DNA from: Brachyhypopomus gauderio
Lineage: Eukaryota; Chordata; Actinopteri; Gymnotiformes; Hypopomidae
Reading direction: 5' to 3'
NCBI RefSeq assembly: GCF_052324685.1
Contig: NW_027506894.1
Span: 62,001-126,000, forward strand
DNA: 64,000 nt
Program-made: the position numbers and the translations under genes
Part shown: positions 23,169 to 35,502 of the stretch, piece by piece
Layout of the letters: each line of letters opens with the position of its first letter
How positions within the stretch are numbered: the first letter of the stretch is position 1
Notes under the pieces: model-generated
Told to the model about the DNA's origin: nothing
Databases searched by the model: none
Seen by the model: only the letters and a program-made list of their open reading frames with translations

Positions 23169-23572
23169 GGGGAGTGGGATGATATGGGGCTGAATGAGCA
23201 CAGAACGTATTGGGAAGAGGACATTTGAAGGTGAATACCATGAATTCCTCTGGATATTTGAACATTCTGGCTGACCAGATGATTCAGTCACCAGAACCTT
23301 CTCAGAAGAGGAATATTCCCACTTGATAATAATCCGAAACAGACAAAATCACACAGAGTTCCCAAAGAAAAAGTGGATATGATGGCGTGTCGGAGCGAGA
23401 CAGCAGTGCAGCAGAGAGCAGACATGGTGTCTGAAGAACCACACAGTATCTGTCACTAATAACAGCGGTGAATGGAGCACTGACCTGTGCTCTTGCTGAG
23501 TCCATACTGTAGGGCCTGTGTTTTTTATTGTAATGTGACCTAAATATGATGATCTGGCATTGACACTGCACA

Positions 23573-23834
23573 GGGGTTAGTGTTAGGGGTTAGGGTTAGA
23601 GTTAGGGGTTAGTGTTAGGGGTTAGTGTTAGAGTTAGGGGTTAGTGTTAGAGTTAGGGGTTAGTGTTAGAGTTAGGGGTTAGTGTTAGGGGTTAGTGTTA
23701 GAGTTAGGGGTTAGTGTTAGTGTTAGGGGTTAGTGTTAGAGTTAGGGGTTAGTGTTAGGGGTTAGTGTTAGGGTTAGGGGTTAGTGTTAGAGTTAGGGGT
23801 TAGTGTTAGAGTTAGGGGTTAGTGTTAGAGTTAT
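23573..23834. repeat. Interstitial telomere-like array (copy A)
   Basis: Degenerate array of TTAGGG-related units, mostly ttaggggttagtg and ttagagttagggg mixtures, about 262 bp. The exact TTAGGG hexamer recurs but is not perfectly tandem. Unique sequence continues on both sides, so this is interstitial. Copy A' carries a longer array. Confidence 0.92.
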
Positions 23835-24408
23835 GATGATCTAACTTTGATACACAGTGGTGCTTCGTTTGTTCTCTACATACTTATGTACATTTGCTTT
23901 TCTAACGCAGCCACTGTGTCACTATATTCTGAGCTCATGTTTTCACAACTCCAGTTTTTTATATCTTTCTGTTCTGGATTCCATGTTGAATAGCATTTTA
24001 TCTTCTATCATTAGCATATTGTTTAATCTACTGTTTTATATGCAAGCTTTGTGTTCTTTGAAAAGGTTACAATTAACAATTAAAAGTAAATTTGAAGTAA
24101 AAAAAAGTAAATCTGAAGTATTTCAATGAAAACTACATTTGCTGTAATGGAGATGCGGATACCCAGGGATCTTCACATCTGGAGCTCCAAAACGTTTTTC
24201 TCCAACACCACATCACATCAGCAGCACTTACACATGTAAAACCTCATCAGGTGACTCCACATGTCAGCTTCTAAATTTAAGGATTCACAATGATAAAGTA
24301 TGTGCATAGTCTCAGCATTTAAAACTGTATAAACCACCACTTTCTTTAAAAAAAAGATACATTTCAGATTCAAAACACAGACAGACTTTAAAAAAGTCAT
24401 TGGAACGA
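23835..24408. other. No gene seen
   Basis: AT-rich flank shared with copy A' (58163-58734). The 90-residue frame at 23857-24129 is not preserved as one uninterrupted frame in the paralogue and has no recognised domain. Confidence 0.5.
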
Positions 24409-24688
24409 CGGGCCCCCTACTGGTCGCCTCCGTCTACAGCGGCAGTTGTCCTGTTGTTGTTGTGTTCGTCCCTCGGGGGGGCAGAGCCTGTGATCCGTCT
24501 CACCTGAGGGTCGTTTGTTTGTCTATACATGTCTTGTCTTTATACCAGTTGACCGCTGATCATTATATCCTTCATTGGGATCATGTCACGGGTTTTTGGT
24601 TTGCGCACTATTTCAATTAAACCATCCATTTTCCCTGAGACTTGGCGTGATTGCTTCCATTTTATTTCGCTCACCCTGCCCATCACAA
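24409..24688 (+). mobile_element. LTR-like dispersed repeat (copy 2)
   Basis: Plus-strand relative of the repeat at 8978-9277, reading gtcgtttgtttgtctataca, ATTAAA and ending cccatcacaa. Its left end is shorter or diverged. It runs directly into the next MITE. The counterpart in copy A' is 58735-59017. Confidence 0.6.
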
Positions 24689-24893
24689 CAGTGAGGAAAA
24701 TAATTATTTGAACACCCTGCGACTTTGCAAGTTCTCCCACTTAGAAATCATGGAGGGGTCTGACATTTTCATCTTAGGTGCATCTCCACTGTGAGAGACA
24801 TCATCTAAAAAAAGTATCCGGAAATCACAATGTATAATTTTTTAATGATTTATTTGTGTCTTACTGCTGTTCAAATACGTATTTTCCTCACTG
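24689..24893. mobile_element. MITE with cagtgaggaaaata termini (copy A)
   Basis: Termini cagtgaggaaaataattatt and aatacgtattttcctcactg are inverted matches about 205 bp apart. The interior gcaagttctcccacttag is a common fish repeat sequence. Present in copy A' at 59018-59222, so it predates the duplication. Confidence 0.82.
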
Positions 24894-25816
24894 TAGCCTG
24901 TATGCAATAATATTAAATATGCAAAACTGCCAGTAGACTCATTGATATTACTGCCCTCAATAATGTATAATGTTCTTTTACTGCTGCAAGCACACCTATT
25001 CTTATGAAATGCTATATCTGCATGTTTTGTTTAACTTGTGTTAATTTTGTTGATATAATGAAGTTTGTATGAACTCTGCAATTACAATAAGTATGTGAGA
25101 TGACTTTGTGAGATGAAACAAAGTATTGTATTAATACGGTTAATGGACATTTTAACAGAAATTCAAATATTTGTCTGAATCACACAGACCAAAAACACTG
25201 GAAAAGAGTGATTCCTAACCTGTTTTTCAACTGAAGTGAAGACATTTTTCAATGCTCCTGTTAACACAATCCTTAATGTGTGTCCTTTATTCAAAAGATG
25301 AGAGCGATAAGAGTTTTGCATTTAATTACGTATCAAAGCGATAAAATGAAGCCAGTGGGAAAGAGGAAACTGATGATAAGCAAATAATATGCAAATGTTT
25401 CTCCAAGAAACAAGACCTGCTCACAGAGAGAATGTCACGGGGCCGAGGGCCATCAGAGGATTTGCATCATGCAAATCAGACATGAACCCGTCGAACACAC
25501 TGACATTATTTCTTACATATTTTGTACATCTTTCATATCTTACCTGGTTAAATTCAGCTGTCAAATCCTTTTTTTCTTAAAAAATTCTATAAATTATGCG
25601 AACATTTTTCCTTGTCTCACAACCGGAGCATATTCAGTGTAAGTTCTTGTTTTAAGTCTAAAGTGCGTCTCTCAGTGACGTCTGTGGCTGGTGTCTTCTG
25701 TTCAGATGTCTTCCACTTCTACACTGATGAAGATTTTATAGTACACAAGGAATAATCCCACCTCATTAGATACATCAAACTCTCTGGCCAACGTATAGGG
25801 ACTATTATTAGGGAAT
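24894..25816. other. No gene seen
   Basis: AT-rich sequence shared with copy A' (59223-60133) with very few differences. No conserved reading frame. Confidence 0.5.
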
Positions 25817-26182
25817 TTATTAAGGAGTTTTATAGGTGTGTGATTAGCGAATGTAGCCCATCTGATGGTATACACATTTATTAAGGAGTTTTATAGGTGT
25901 GTGATTAGTGAATGTAGCCCATCTGATGGTATACACATTTATTAAGGAGTTTTATAGGTGTGTGATTAGTGAATGTAGCCCATCTGATGGTATACACATT
26001 TATTAAGGAGTTTTATAGGTATGTGATTAGTGAATGTAGCCCATCTGATGGTATACACATTTATTAAGGAGTTTTATAGGTGTGTGATTAGTGAATGTTG
26101 CCCATCTGATGGTATACACATTTATTAAGGAGTTTTATAGGTGTGTGATTAGTGAATGTAGCCCATCTGATGGTATACACAA
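25817..26182. repeat. 61-bp minisatellite (copy A)
   Basis: Six tandem units of 61 bp beginning ttattaaggagttttatagg and ending ggtatacacat, with very few differences between units. Copy A' has four units, the last cut by a transposon. Confidence 0.93.
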
Positions 26183-26340
26183 TTTTATTAGCCATCTTCT
26201 ATCCTGTTCATCACAGGTCCTCTGACCACAGGAACGCTGTAATCTGTATATGAATGAGGTGAATTAGGTGGTCCACATGTACACACACACATAGTTGTTG
26301 TTGATGCGGTAACAAGGAATAGCAGGTTTTCTGGAGCTTT

Positions 26341-26610
26341 AGCATGTCTGTGTCAGTATTTAGCATGTCTGTGTCAGTATTCAGCATGTCTGTGTCAGTA
26401 TTCAGCATGTCTGTGTCAGCATGTAGCATGTCTGTGTCAGTATTTAGCATGTCTGTGTCAGCATGTAGCATGTCTGTGTCATGTAGCATGTCTGTGTCAG
26501 CATGTAGCATGTCTGTGTCAGTATTTAGCATGTCTGTGTCAGCATGTAGCATGTCTGTGTCAGTATTTAGCATGTCTGTGTCAGCATGTAGCATGTCTGT
26601 GTCTGTGTCT
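26341..26610. repeat. 21-bp minisatellite, copy A only
   Basis: About 13 units of agcatgtctgtgtcagtattt (variants with atgt in place of tatt). Being a multiple of 3 with no stop, it yields open frames on both strands (SMSVSVF and MLHADTD repeats), neither of which is credible protein. No counterpart was seen in copy A'. Confidence 0.9.
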
Positions 26611-26995
26611 TGTCTGCCATGCCAAAACTATCCATTGATGAAGAGTTGGAAGATTATCCACTGGGAACATTAGCAAAAGAGCAATCGTTTGAGACTACTC
26701 ACCTTCAAGGTGTTTCCAACAACAAACGTTTCTAATGAAGAGGCCAGCGTGTGTGTAATAGTAGGAAATGATTTGAAGTGGTAAAAAATGGTCAAACAAA
26801 CAAATATTCTACCAGACGCCGTTTTGATTAACCTTTTCATTATAATGTGGCACTATTTATTTGTACATCATTGTGTCGTGGGCGAGCTGAAGGATACGCC
26901 CTCTTATTGACACAGGAACTTACTGTTTTCCTTCGGGACCGTCCTCAGGGCCCGGATCAGTGCATAGCGCTTCGTCTAAGTCGTCTTGTACATCC
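26611..26995. other. No gene seen
   Basis: Flank between the minisatellite and the Gypsy fragment, not matched in copy A'. Nothing recognised. Confidence 0.4.
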
Positions 26996-26999
26996 CACC

Positions 27000-27160
27000 G
27001 GATGAGATTTTTTTTTTTTAAGAATACGTTCAGTTACTCCGTCACCCTGTGTTTTCTTGTGGATCTGAGATAGAGCGTCCGCCTTGGTATTCTTGAAACC
27101 GGGTCTGTAAAATACTGTGAACTGGAAGCGAGAAAAGAATAAAGCCCACCTTGCTTGTTG
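27000..27160 (-). mobile_element. Ty3/Gypsy RNase H fragment
   Basis: On the minus strand, from about 27158, the translation [20 protein letters not shown] followed by [13 protein letters not shown] matches the end of the Ty3/Gypsy RNase H domain (usual form RWALFF.RF...YRPGSKN.KADALSR). A poly-T tract interrupts the downstream side. No LTRs were tied to it. Copy A' lacks it. Confidence 0.8.
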
Positions 27161-27539
27161 TTGATTTAATACTTATAATATAATTTTATACATTTTGGGA
27201 TTTGGTCATGTAAAAAATCATAAAATATTTATTTTTTCCGCCGATTGAATTCCGCAGTCAACCAGCGAAAAAGTGATGACCCGCAAATTATTTTTCCCAT
27301 TAATATCTTATAAAGTCCCGTGAAAGAGTGAATTCACAAAAGCTGAAGTGCAAAGTGTCGCAGGATCACTGTAACATAATACAAAAAATAAGTATGAACT
27401 AACCTACAACTGAGTGCAAAATAAATATTAAATTAACAGCAACATTAAGATAAAAACTGTACATTCAGATGAAAATATCAACTTAAATGTGCAATCAAAA
27501 AGAAAATGTGAGTGTTGGCAGTGCAAACGTGAATCACCT

Positions 27540-27905
27540 CCTTAGCAACAGTTCTCTGGGTGACAGTACATTCAGTGAACAAATCAGAGAATGAACAAGA
27601 GCTTTCAGTTCATGAACGAATCAGAGAATGACCGAGAGCCCTCAGTACAGTTAACGAATCACTGAACAAATCACTGAGCATGCGCAGTTCCCTCGCAATG
27701 ACAGTCTCCGCCTCCAGATTCGCGGGTGAATCGGTGATTCACAGACCACACTGCAGTTCCTCTGCCGGCCTGCAGGGTCGCTGCTGAACTCAACTACTGA
27801 ACTGAAAAGGGAACGAATCAGCAGAGGAAGTGATTCGATTCAGTTAGTTCACTCAAATGTTTCGTTCATTTGAACGAATCGTTGGCGAACGACACAACAC
27901 TAGTG
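27540..27905. mobile_element. hAT-like remnant with gaacgaatc repeats
   Basis: Several gaacgaatca-type motifs lead to the terminus gttggcgaacgacacaac, like the hAT end at 1706. The right half (from 27706) is shared with copy A' (61541-61739); the left half is not. Confidence 0.55.
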
Positions 27906-28339
27906 GACCAGTCCATCGGTTTCGTCCGAAGAGAAAGTGTTTGGCGTGCTGGTGAGTCTACAGAACCTGTAGTGTTTGTAAAGATCGCTAAAACCATTAA
28001 TCTTCCAAAAACGGACCTGTGTGTAAGTGTGTTTATTACTGTTACAGATACTAAGTTGTAAACAGATGAATGAATGTTTAGGACGGTGGCGCGTATTGAA
28101 AACGTGAGTGGTGAAGTGGAAACAAACAAATGTTACAAAATGGCGGTAGGCCTCCCTGCATACTGTAACATGTGAATTCAATGTTATGGCAAATGGTGAG
28201 ATGTGGAATGCTTAAACCGGGTAAACAGAGACAGCAAACGGGAGTGTAAATGCAGTGATACTCGCACAGTAGGTCAGCTGAAGTTTTAAAAATGCCGGCA
28301 GATAGCTGCCTCTGCTGCTGTGCGCATGCGCGAATGACT

Positions 28340-28593
28340 GGGTGTTGTGCTGAGGGGACAAAACGGTGAAATAGGGGCAACAATTGTGGACCATGTTTTA
28401 CATGTAAGTCATGGTCTCACAATGGCTGAAGCTGGTCGTTGGGTGCAGCTGAATATTGGAAGAACAACTGTGTCTTCATACTTTTTCAACTCCTTTATTT
28501 CTTTACAAAAGCTCCTCCTCCCTGTACACACCTACCTGTTTGAAGAAGTAAATCTTGGAGTGACACACTAGTCTTTATTAATTCTGTGTTCAG
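28340..28593 (+). other. TRIM A upstream region and non-coding exon
   Basis: The donor ctgtgttcag/gtgagt at 28593/28594 ends a likely 5' untranslated exon. It is conserved at TRIM B (42726) and TRIM A' (62473). No TATA box is obvious and the 5' limit is unknown. Confidence 0.5.
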
Positions 28594-28809
28594 GTGAGTT
28601 ATAAATATTATGAGAACCTCTTAACTCTGGTATTTACTTCTTTCTGCCTTATTTCTGAAAGGAGTCTAAACTCCCTCAGCTGGATAAAGGACTACAGTGA
28701 CTGATTCTCTCCTGTGCTACTGTGTTTATTACAGAAGATCTAAAAGTCAAAGTGAAGTTTGTACAGAAGGAGACATTACAGAGAAACAGCACAGCAGCTG
28801 TTGGAGGAA

Positions 28810-31800
28810 ATGGCTGCTATAAACCCTCTGTCAGAAGAAGAGTTTTCATGTCCTGTGTGCTGTGACATCTTCAGGGATCCTGTTATACTGTCATGTAGCC
28901 ACAGTGTGTGTAAAACCTGTCTGCAGCAGTTCTGGGAAACCAAGGGATCTCAAGAATGTCCAGTTTGTAGGAGAAGATCTTCAAGAGATGATCCTCCCTG
29001 TAATCTTGCACTAAAGAACCTGTGTGAGTCTTTTCTAGCGAGCAGGAGTCAGAGATCTTCAGCAGGGTCTGAGGTGCTCTGCAGTCTGCACAATGAGAAA
29101 CGCAAACTCTTCTGTCTGGAGGACCTACAGCCTGTGTGTGTGGTGTGTCAGATTTCAAAGGCACATAAAACTCATGACTGCCTTCCAGTAGAGGAAGCTG
29201 TGTGTCACTTTAAGGTATGAAATGTGCACTAATGCTTTAACTGTAATGTTTTTCCAATGTTTACAATTATCTTGAAATATATGTTAGACAGGTTAGATTA
29301 AATGAGTCAGATGATGAGATTTCAGACAACTAAATCAGACCTTCATTCGCCGTGAAACTTAATATAGATAAAAATATTGATATACAATCTGCTACGATAT
29401 ATCAAACATCTCCATTTTATATTAAAAGGATGAAAAGGAATCAGTAATCACGCCATTGTGTTCAGTCGTTGTAATCTCCTATACAGATACAGTGATGAAT
29501 CCTGTAAGACTCACACTGTCCTCTACTAAACCCATATTTACAGAACAAATTCAAGACCACACTGGAGTCTCTACAACAGCATCTGAAGGTCTTGGAGGAA
29601 GATAAACAAGTCTGTGAGAAAACAGCAGCACACATTAAGGTGAAAGGTCACTCTGAGTTCTGAATGGTGCTGTGATCACTGTCCACGTACACCATAATGA
29701 AACACACACATTTGGACAGTTTATATTTCCTCATCATCTCGCATTCCAGTATCAGGCCCAGCACACAGAGAGGCAGATAAAGGAGGAGTTTGAGAAGATC
29801 CACCAGTTTCTAAGAGATGAAGAAGCAGCAAGAATAGCTGCATTGAAGGAGGAAGAGGAGCAGAAGAGCCACATGATGTGGAGGAAGATTATGAAGATGA
29901 GTGGAGAAATAGCATCTCTTTCAGATCAAATCAAATACACAGAGAAGGAGATGGAAGCTGAGAACATATCGTTCATACTAGTAAGAATCACTCAGTCTGT
30001 CTCTCACTTAGACATACGCTCAAAACATGTTAAATACACCAATGTAGAAGAAAAAGAAAATAAATCACTCTGACCACCATCTTTCACTAACTCTCTCTCT
30101 CACACACACACACACAAATGCACACAAAAAAGTAAAATGTTTTGACGTTTGTTTTTGTGTGTGTGTAAGGGTCTTTAGACACATTAATTTTATTATCACA
30201 TAATGAAAAGGCATATTTGACCCTCGTATAAAGAAAATGTCCCTGTTTCCTTCTCAGAATGTGTCGTCCACATTGAAATTGTAAGTGATCATTATTTCTG
30301 TTTGATCTCCATATTGTTACACATTGTGTTTGTGAAATTATTCTGATACATTCAGATCTTCAGTATGTGGTCTGTGTTATTTCAGAAATATGATATATGA
30401 AGAAGGTATTTAGAAATAAAAAATATATATTGATATTGACAATGTGCAAACATTTCAAAGACATATTGATGGATTTAATTAAGGATATTTCACATGTTAC
30501 TTTTAATGTTAAATACTTTGAATAAGATAAAAAATAATCTATTATATTTAATAATATAATATCTTTATACATTTCCAGTGTTGATCACACCCCAAAGGAA
30601 CATGAGATGGTGTCAGGAGCTCTGATCAATGTAGCAAAACATCTTTCCAACCTGAAGTTCAGAGTCTGGGAGAGAATGCAGAAGATTCTCCAGTACTGTG
30701 AGTTTTGGTGTTCTTTGATTAATTAGAGTAATTCTGTTCTCCTCACAATTAGAACTCTATAGAGAGAGAAACATTAACATTGTGTGTTTGGTACATGAAC
30801 TATTCCAGTATTAAAGGCTGTATTAGTATAAACAGTGAGGGGGACGACCAGTTGACTGCTGGTCTGAGGAGAGACAGTCAGTCCATGAGGAGATCTACAC
30901 CACCCACTCTCCACCTCTACACACCACCCACTCTCCACCTCTACACGCCACCCACTCTCCACCTCTACACGCCACCCACTCTCCACCTCTACACGCCACC
31001 CACTCTCCACCTCTACACGCCACCCACTCTCCACCTCTACACGCCACCCACTCTCCACCTCTACACGCCACCCACTCTCCACCTCTACACGCCACCCACT
31101 CTCCACCTCTACACCACACCACCCACTCTCTCCACCTCTACACACCACCCACTCTCCCTGGGACATCCCCACCTCCACCTGCTCCTCCATCCTGCCTCCT
31201 CCTCCATCCTGTAAATAATGAAGATACTAGGGGTCTATAGGAAGACCGGTACCCTGAGTCTGAGCTCCATGAATCTCCATCCCTGAGGGACCAAGCGTGT
31301 CAGCTGGGACTCTGCCTTGTCTCTGTGTCTGTCTCTGTCTGTCTCCCTGTCATAATCTTTGTGTCTGTGTATTTTCTTTTCTGCGTCCCTGTCACCGCCT
31401 TTGTTTCTGTGTTTGACTCTGTCTTTGGCCCTGTCTCCATCTTTGTATCTGTCCCAGTGTTGTCCTTTGAGTTTTTGTCCCACCCCCTCAAGTGGTGAAT
31501 GAAGCAACTTTCTTTACTCGTGTCTGCGTTATTCCGATACGTAAAGGAAACTTCCCCAAAGCTCTGTGATGAACAAAACAAAACGGTTGTTTATTCCAGG
31601 CTGTACATGCGATGAAATAAACTTAAAACAAAACTTTCAAACCATGGTTAGGTCGTTCCAAATATATGGTGCAGCACAAATCGTAACGCTAAACACGGTA
31701 AGAAAACTGTGTTGCTACCAGTATTCTCAAATACTCACTTCTCCCCTAAAGTCAACATGAGCTTCCCGCCCCGTCTCCACTTTGCTCTTAAAGAGACAGT

Positions 31801-33878
31801 GACCTAATTTCTTCACATAAACAAATGGAGACTGTTGACATTTATATTTACATATATTTACATCACCTCTGGCATCTTAATACTTTATTAAACAGCAATA
31901 TATACACATATGCACCTCTTCATAAAAAAGTTAATCAACAACACATTTACACACAATGCAAAGAAGGTCCTTATGTTTTGTCTCCTACACCACTGGTGTT
32001 AGTTACTCTGGGAGTAGCGCCCTTTAGTGGGGGAACTGTAACGGTATCTACCCACTAATGAGGGGACACACACACTTCAGTACACAGACACTAATAATCA
32101 GTGTTGGGAACGTTACTGTAAAAAAGTAATTAGTTACTCACTACTTGTTCAAAAAAGTAACCGAGTTAGTAACTGAATTACTTTATAATAAAAGTAACTC
32201 GTTACCAGGGAAATGAACTATTTGCATTACAGTTAAAAAAATGTTATATGCCAATGAATAAGGATTTTTTGAAAAAGCAGTTTTCACAGTCATTTGAAAT
32301 GAGTAGATCATGAAGGTGTTTTAACTTTTGATATTTATTGCACATCCACAGACCAGTGCAGGATAAAATCCTTTAAAATCCTAAATCTTTGAAAAAATAA
32401 AATAAGCAAAAGTAAAACAGTTACACTATATAAAGTGCATTTACATCTATCAAATTAAATTAAATTCTCTCAACCTGAGACAACTGGTTTGTTCACAACC
32501 GAAGTAAACTTAACAATAAAACCTCTATTCTTAATTCAATAAATCAAATACCCATTCTGGTAGACATTCAGGAATTTCAAGTATTTTCTTAAATAATGTT
32601 TATATCGCCACCTTGAAAATGCTCATTTTTTTTCGGCTTGCTCCTGACTCGCCATTTCTGCCTCTTCTCCGTTTGTGTCGTGTGTCACTGGTGTGCTTTG
32701 GCACGAGTGTAAAAACACTGGCTCTGATTGGCTACCATAATGCTGCTTTAGCCAATCGCTTACTGACTTGTTAAGTTAAACAGGTGTTACACCGAGAACT
32801 GTGATCTATCGAGATATGTTACTCTTCACTAGCCTGGGCAGCGGTCCGCACGGATTACTGTTAGTATGTCAATATATAGTAACGCACCACTTTTAATGAC
32901 CAGTAACGTCAATGGCGTTGTAACGACAGGAAAAGTAATTAATTATATTATCCTGTTACTGACAAAATGACACCGTTACCATAACCGCATTATTGGCAAC
33001 ATTGCTAATAATACATGCAGTGTGACAATCAGTGTAACAGTAACACTGCACTAGTTAAGTGTCACATGTGATACTCAAATAATGAATCCAAGACATGTAG
33101 AAATATATTAATGAATAAAACAGACACAATTTCAAGTGTCAAAACAACAAGCACACAAGTACTGCAGGGGTGTGTGGTGAACACACAACATCACCATCAC
33201 TTCCCTCTTATCAACCTACTGCAGCATTTCACTCAGAGTAAAGGGCCTGCAGTCTGTAGATGTGACCTCATCACATAAACACATGAAGAACATGATGATT
33301 CATTCTGTTCTCTCTCCTCAGACCCTGTTACTCTGGACCCCAACACTGCACATCCAAACCTCCACCTGTCTGATGATCTCACTACTGTAGAATGCAGATC
33401 ACAGCAATTACTGCTTCCTGATAATCCAGAGAGATTTGATGAGTGTGCGTGTGTCCTGGGCTCTGAGGGCTTTAAGTCAGGGACACACTGCTGGGATGTT
33501 GATGTTGGAGACAGTCATTCATGGGCACTGGGTGTAATTAGAGAGTCTGAATGTAGAAAGGGAGAGAGTATCTGGGATTCAGTGTGGAGTCTGGGCTACA
33601 ATCCGGGCACTTACTGGATACGCTGCCCAGGACAGACAGATCACTACTTCACACCTACAGAGGAACTGCAGAGGGTCAGAGTTCAGCTGGACTGGGACAG
33701 GGGGAAAGTGACATTCACTGATTTTCTAACCAGTTCACACCTGTGCACTATAACACACACTTTTACTCACACTGTTTTCCCTTTATTCTATAATTACAAT
33801 TACTTCGATAATGAAAGTTCCTCCCCTATGAGGATTTTACCAGCAAAGATATCAGTAACAGTGGAACAGCAAAGTTAG
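28810..33878 (+). CDS. TRIM E3 ubiquitin ligase, TRIM35-like (TRIM A)
   Basis: Spliced gene, about 476 residues. Coding exons: 28810-29214, 29544-29639 (96 bp), 29750-29980 (231 bp), 30258-30280 (23 bp), 30579-30697, 33322-33878. The 96/231/23-bp series is the classical TRIM exon plan. RING: C14, C17, C29, H31, C34, C37, C50, C53, all present. B-box 2: C91, H94, C102, D105, C110, C113, H119, H122, all present. A coiled coil (about 136-290) contains [12 protein letters not shown] and is followed by a PRY-SPRY domain ([19 protein letters not shown]). Start chosen at ATG 28810 because the upstream in-frame extension has no ATG before the exon 2 acceptor at 28734. The family attaches ubiquitin to targets, often in antiviral or inflammatory signalling; the target here is unknown. 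It resembles fish TRIM35/zinc-binding protein A33-like proteins. The last intron (2.6 kb) holds a minisatellite and a hAT element. Confidence 0.88.
30894..31160. repeat. 24-bp minisatellite in TRIM A intron
   Basis: About ten units of acccactctccacctctaca plus cgcc. Both strands are open because the unit is 24 bp (PTLHLYTP on +). It lies 0.2 kb after exon 30579-30697 and is intronic. Related arrays occur in the matching TRIM B intron (44958-45135 and 45463-45673). Confidence 0.92.
31161..32090. other. TRIM A intron, no gene seen
   Basis: Sequence after the minisatellite includes a block shared with TRIM B (atgaagatactaggggtcta at about 31218 and 45196) and a CT/GT-rich low-complexity stretch (31310-31450). 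Frames here are low-complexity. Confidence 0.5.
32099..33004. mobile_element. Non-autonomous hAT-like element in TRIM A intron
   Basis: Starts cagtgttgggaacgttact and ends ttggcaacattg, imperfect inverted termini, with a perfect 8-bp duplication ctaataat at 32091-32098 and 33005-33012. 906 bp and no transposase frame. TRIM B's matching intron has no element of this kind. Confidence 0.87.
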
Positions 33879-33879
33879 T

Positions 33880-33900
33880 GTTTGTGTATATATGTATGTA

Positions 33901-33933
<33 letters not shown>

Positions 33934-34008
33934 GTATATATATGTGTGTGTGTATATGTATGTGTGTGTGTGTGTGTATATATGTATATACATATATATT
34001 ACCCACAC
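33880..34008. repeat. TG/TA microsatellite after TRIM A
   Basis: Mixed (GT)n and (AT)n with tgtatgtatg interruptions, starting directly after the TRIM A stop codon. Confidence 0.85.
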
Positions 34009-34010
34009 AC

Positions 34011-35502
34011 ACACTGCCCAAGAGAGTTAAGGGTACACTAAAATAACATCCTAGATCTCAATTAATAGTGTAATATGTTTAGAACAAAATAACATAAAAT
34101 AATCAATGTAAATCAGTATTATTATCCCATGGAGGTCTGTATTTGGTATACTCAATGTCAAAGTGGAAAATCAAATGACTGATTCAGCGTCAGTGGAAAT
34201 TCCTCTAGACAAGTTCAAATGAGTCTCAGTAGTGTGTGTGGCCTCCACGTGCCTGTATGACCTCCCTACAACACCTGGACATGCTCCTGATGAGATGGTG
34301 GATGTTCTGCTGAGGAATCTCCTCCCAGACCTGGATTAAAGCATCAGTCACCTCCTGGACAGTCTGTGGTGCAACGTGGCGTTGGTGGATGATGTACCAG
34401 ACGTGCTCGATTGGATTCAGGTCTGGGGAACGGGCAGGTCAGTCCATAACATCAATGCCTTCATCATGCAGGAACTGCTGACACACTTCAGCCACATGAG
34501 ACCTAGCATTGTCATGCATCAGAAGGAACCCAGGGCCCACTGCACCAGCATATGGTCTCACAATGAGTTTGAGGATCTCATCCTGGTACCTAATGGTAGT
34601 CAGGGTACCTCTGGCTAGCACATGGAGGTCTGTGTGGCCCTCCAAAGAAATGCCTCCCCACATCGTTAATGACCCACTGCCAATCCGGTCATGCTGGAGG
34701 ATGTTGCAGACAGCAGAATGTTCTCTACAGCATCTCCAGACTCTATCATGTGCTCAGTGTGAACCTGCTCTCATCTGTGAAGAGCACAGGGCACCAATGG
34801 TGAATCTGCCAATCTTGGTGTTCTCTGGCAAATGCCAATCACCCTGCATGGTGTTGGGCTGTAAGCACAAGCCCCACATGTGGACGTCAGGCCCTCATAC
34901 CACCCTCATGGAGTCTTCCTGACAGTTTGAGCAAAAACATGGATATTGGTGGCCTGCTGGAGGTCATTTTGCAGGGCTCTGGCACTGCTCCTCCTGTTCC
35001 TCCTTACACAAAGGAGGAGTTAGTGGTCCTGCTGCTGGGTTGTTGCCCTCCTACGGCCCCCTCCATGTCTACCGGTATCTGCTCCATGCTCTGGACACTG
35101 TGCTGACAGACACAGCAAACCTTCTTGCCACAGCTCACATTGATGTGCCATCCTGGATGAGCTGCACTACCTGAGCAACTTCTGTGGATTGTAGACACCA
35201 CATCATGCTACATCTATGGTGAGAGAACTGACAAAATGCCAAAGTGACCAAAACATCAGCCAGAAAGGATGAGAACAGAGAAAAGGTCTGTGGTCTCCAC
35301 CTGCAGAACCTCCTTTATAGGGGGTGTCTTGCTATTTGCCTCTCATTTCTACCTGTTTTCAGTTCCATTTGCACAACAGCAGGTAAAATTTATTCACAAT
35401 CAGTGTTGTTTCCTAAATGAACAAGTTGGTTTCACAGAAGTGTGATTAATTTGGAGTTACATTGTGTTGTTAAAATGTTCTCTTTATTTTTTGAGCAGTG
35501 TA
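34011..35502 (-). mobile_element. Tc1-like transposon, both ends present, transposase dead
   Basis: Termini acactgcccaagagagttaa and ttattttttgagcagtgta are inverted relatives about 1.49 kb apart. The minus-strand transposase includes MWGGIS, LARGTLTTIRYQDEIL and HDNARSHVAEVCQQFL, which holds the second catalytic Asp. A TGA at about 34439 replaces the expected Trp before PARSPDLNPIEHVW, and the upstream half is frameshifted (35201-35004 is an N-terminal piece). It is a non-functional Tc1/mariner copy. Confidence 0.88.

Noticed and set aside
23573-23834. True telomere or chromosome end
   Set aside because: The array is degenerate, short, flanked by non-telomeric sequence on both sides, and occurs twice in the window.
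25817-26182. Regularly spaced repeats, considered as CRISPR-like
   Set aside because: Units are contiguous 61-bp copies without unique spacers, in a vertebrate genome.
26211-26673. Frames reading MLHADTD and SMSVSVF repeats on opposite strands
   Set aside because: Both arise from one 21-bp minisatellite; simultaneous openness on both strands and absence in copy A' argue against coding.
27870-28061. 63-residue frame, almost unchanged in copy A' (61704-61895)
   Set aside because: It starts inside a hAT-like terminus, and the similarity is explained by recent duplication of the whole block; no domain was recognised.
28759-28809. In-frame N-terminal extension of TRIM A ([16 protein letters not shown])
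   Set aside because: It has no ATG before the exon 2 acceptor; ATG 28810 directly precedes the RING domain and the same holds for TRIM B and TRIM A'.
30774-31214. Open frames of 138-144 residues with VEVESGW or PTLHLYTP repeats
   Set aside because: A 24-bp intronic minisatellite within the TRIM A gene.
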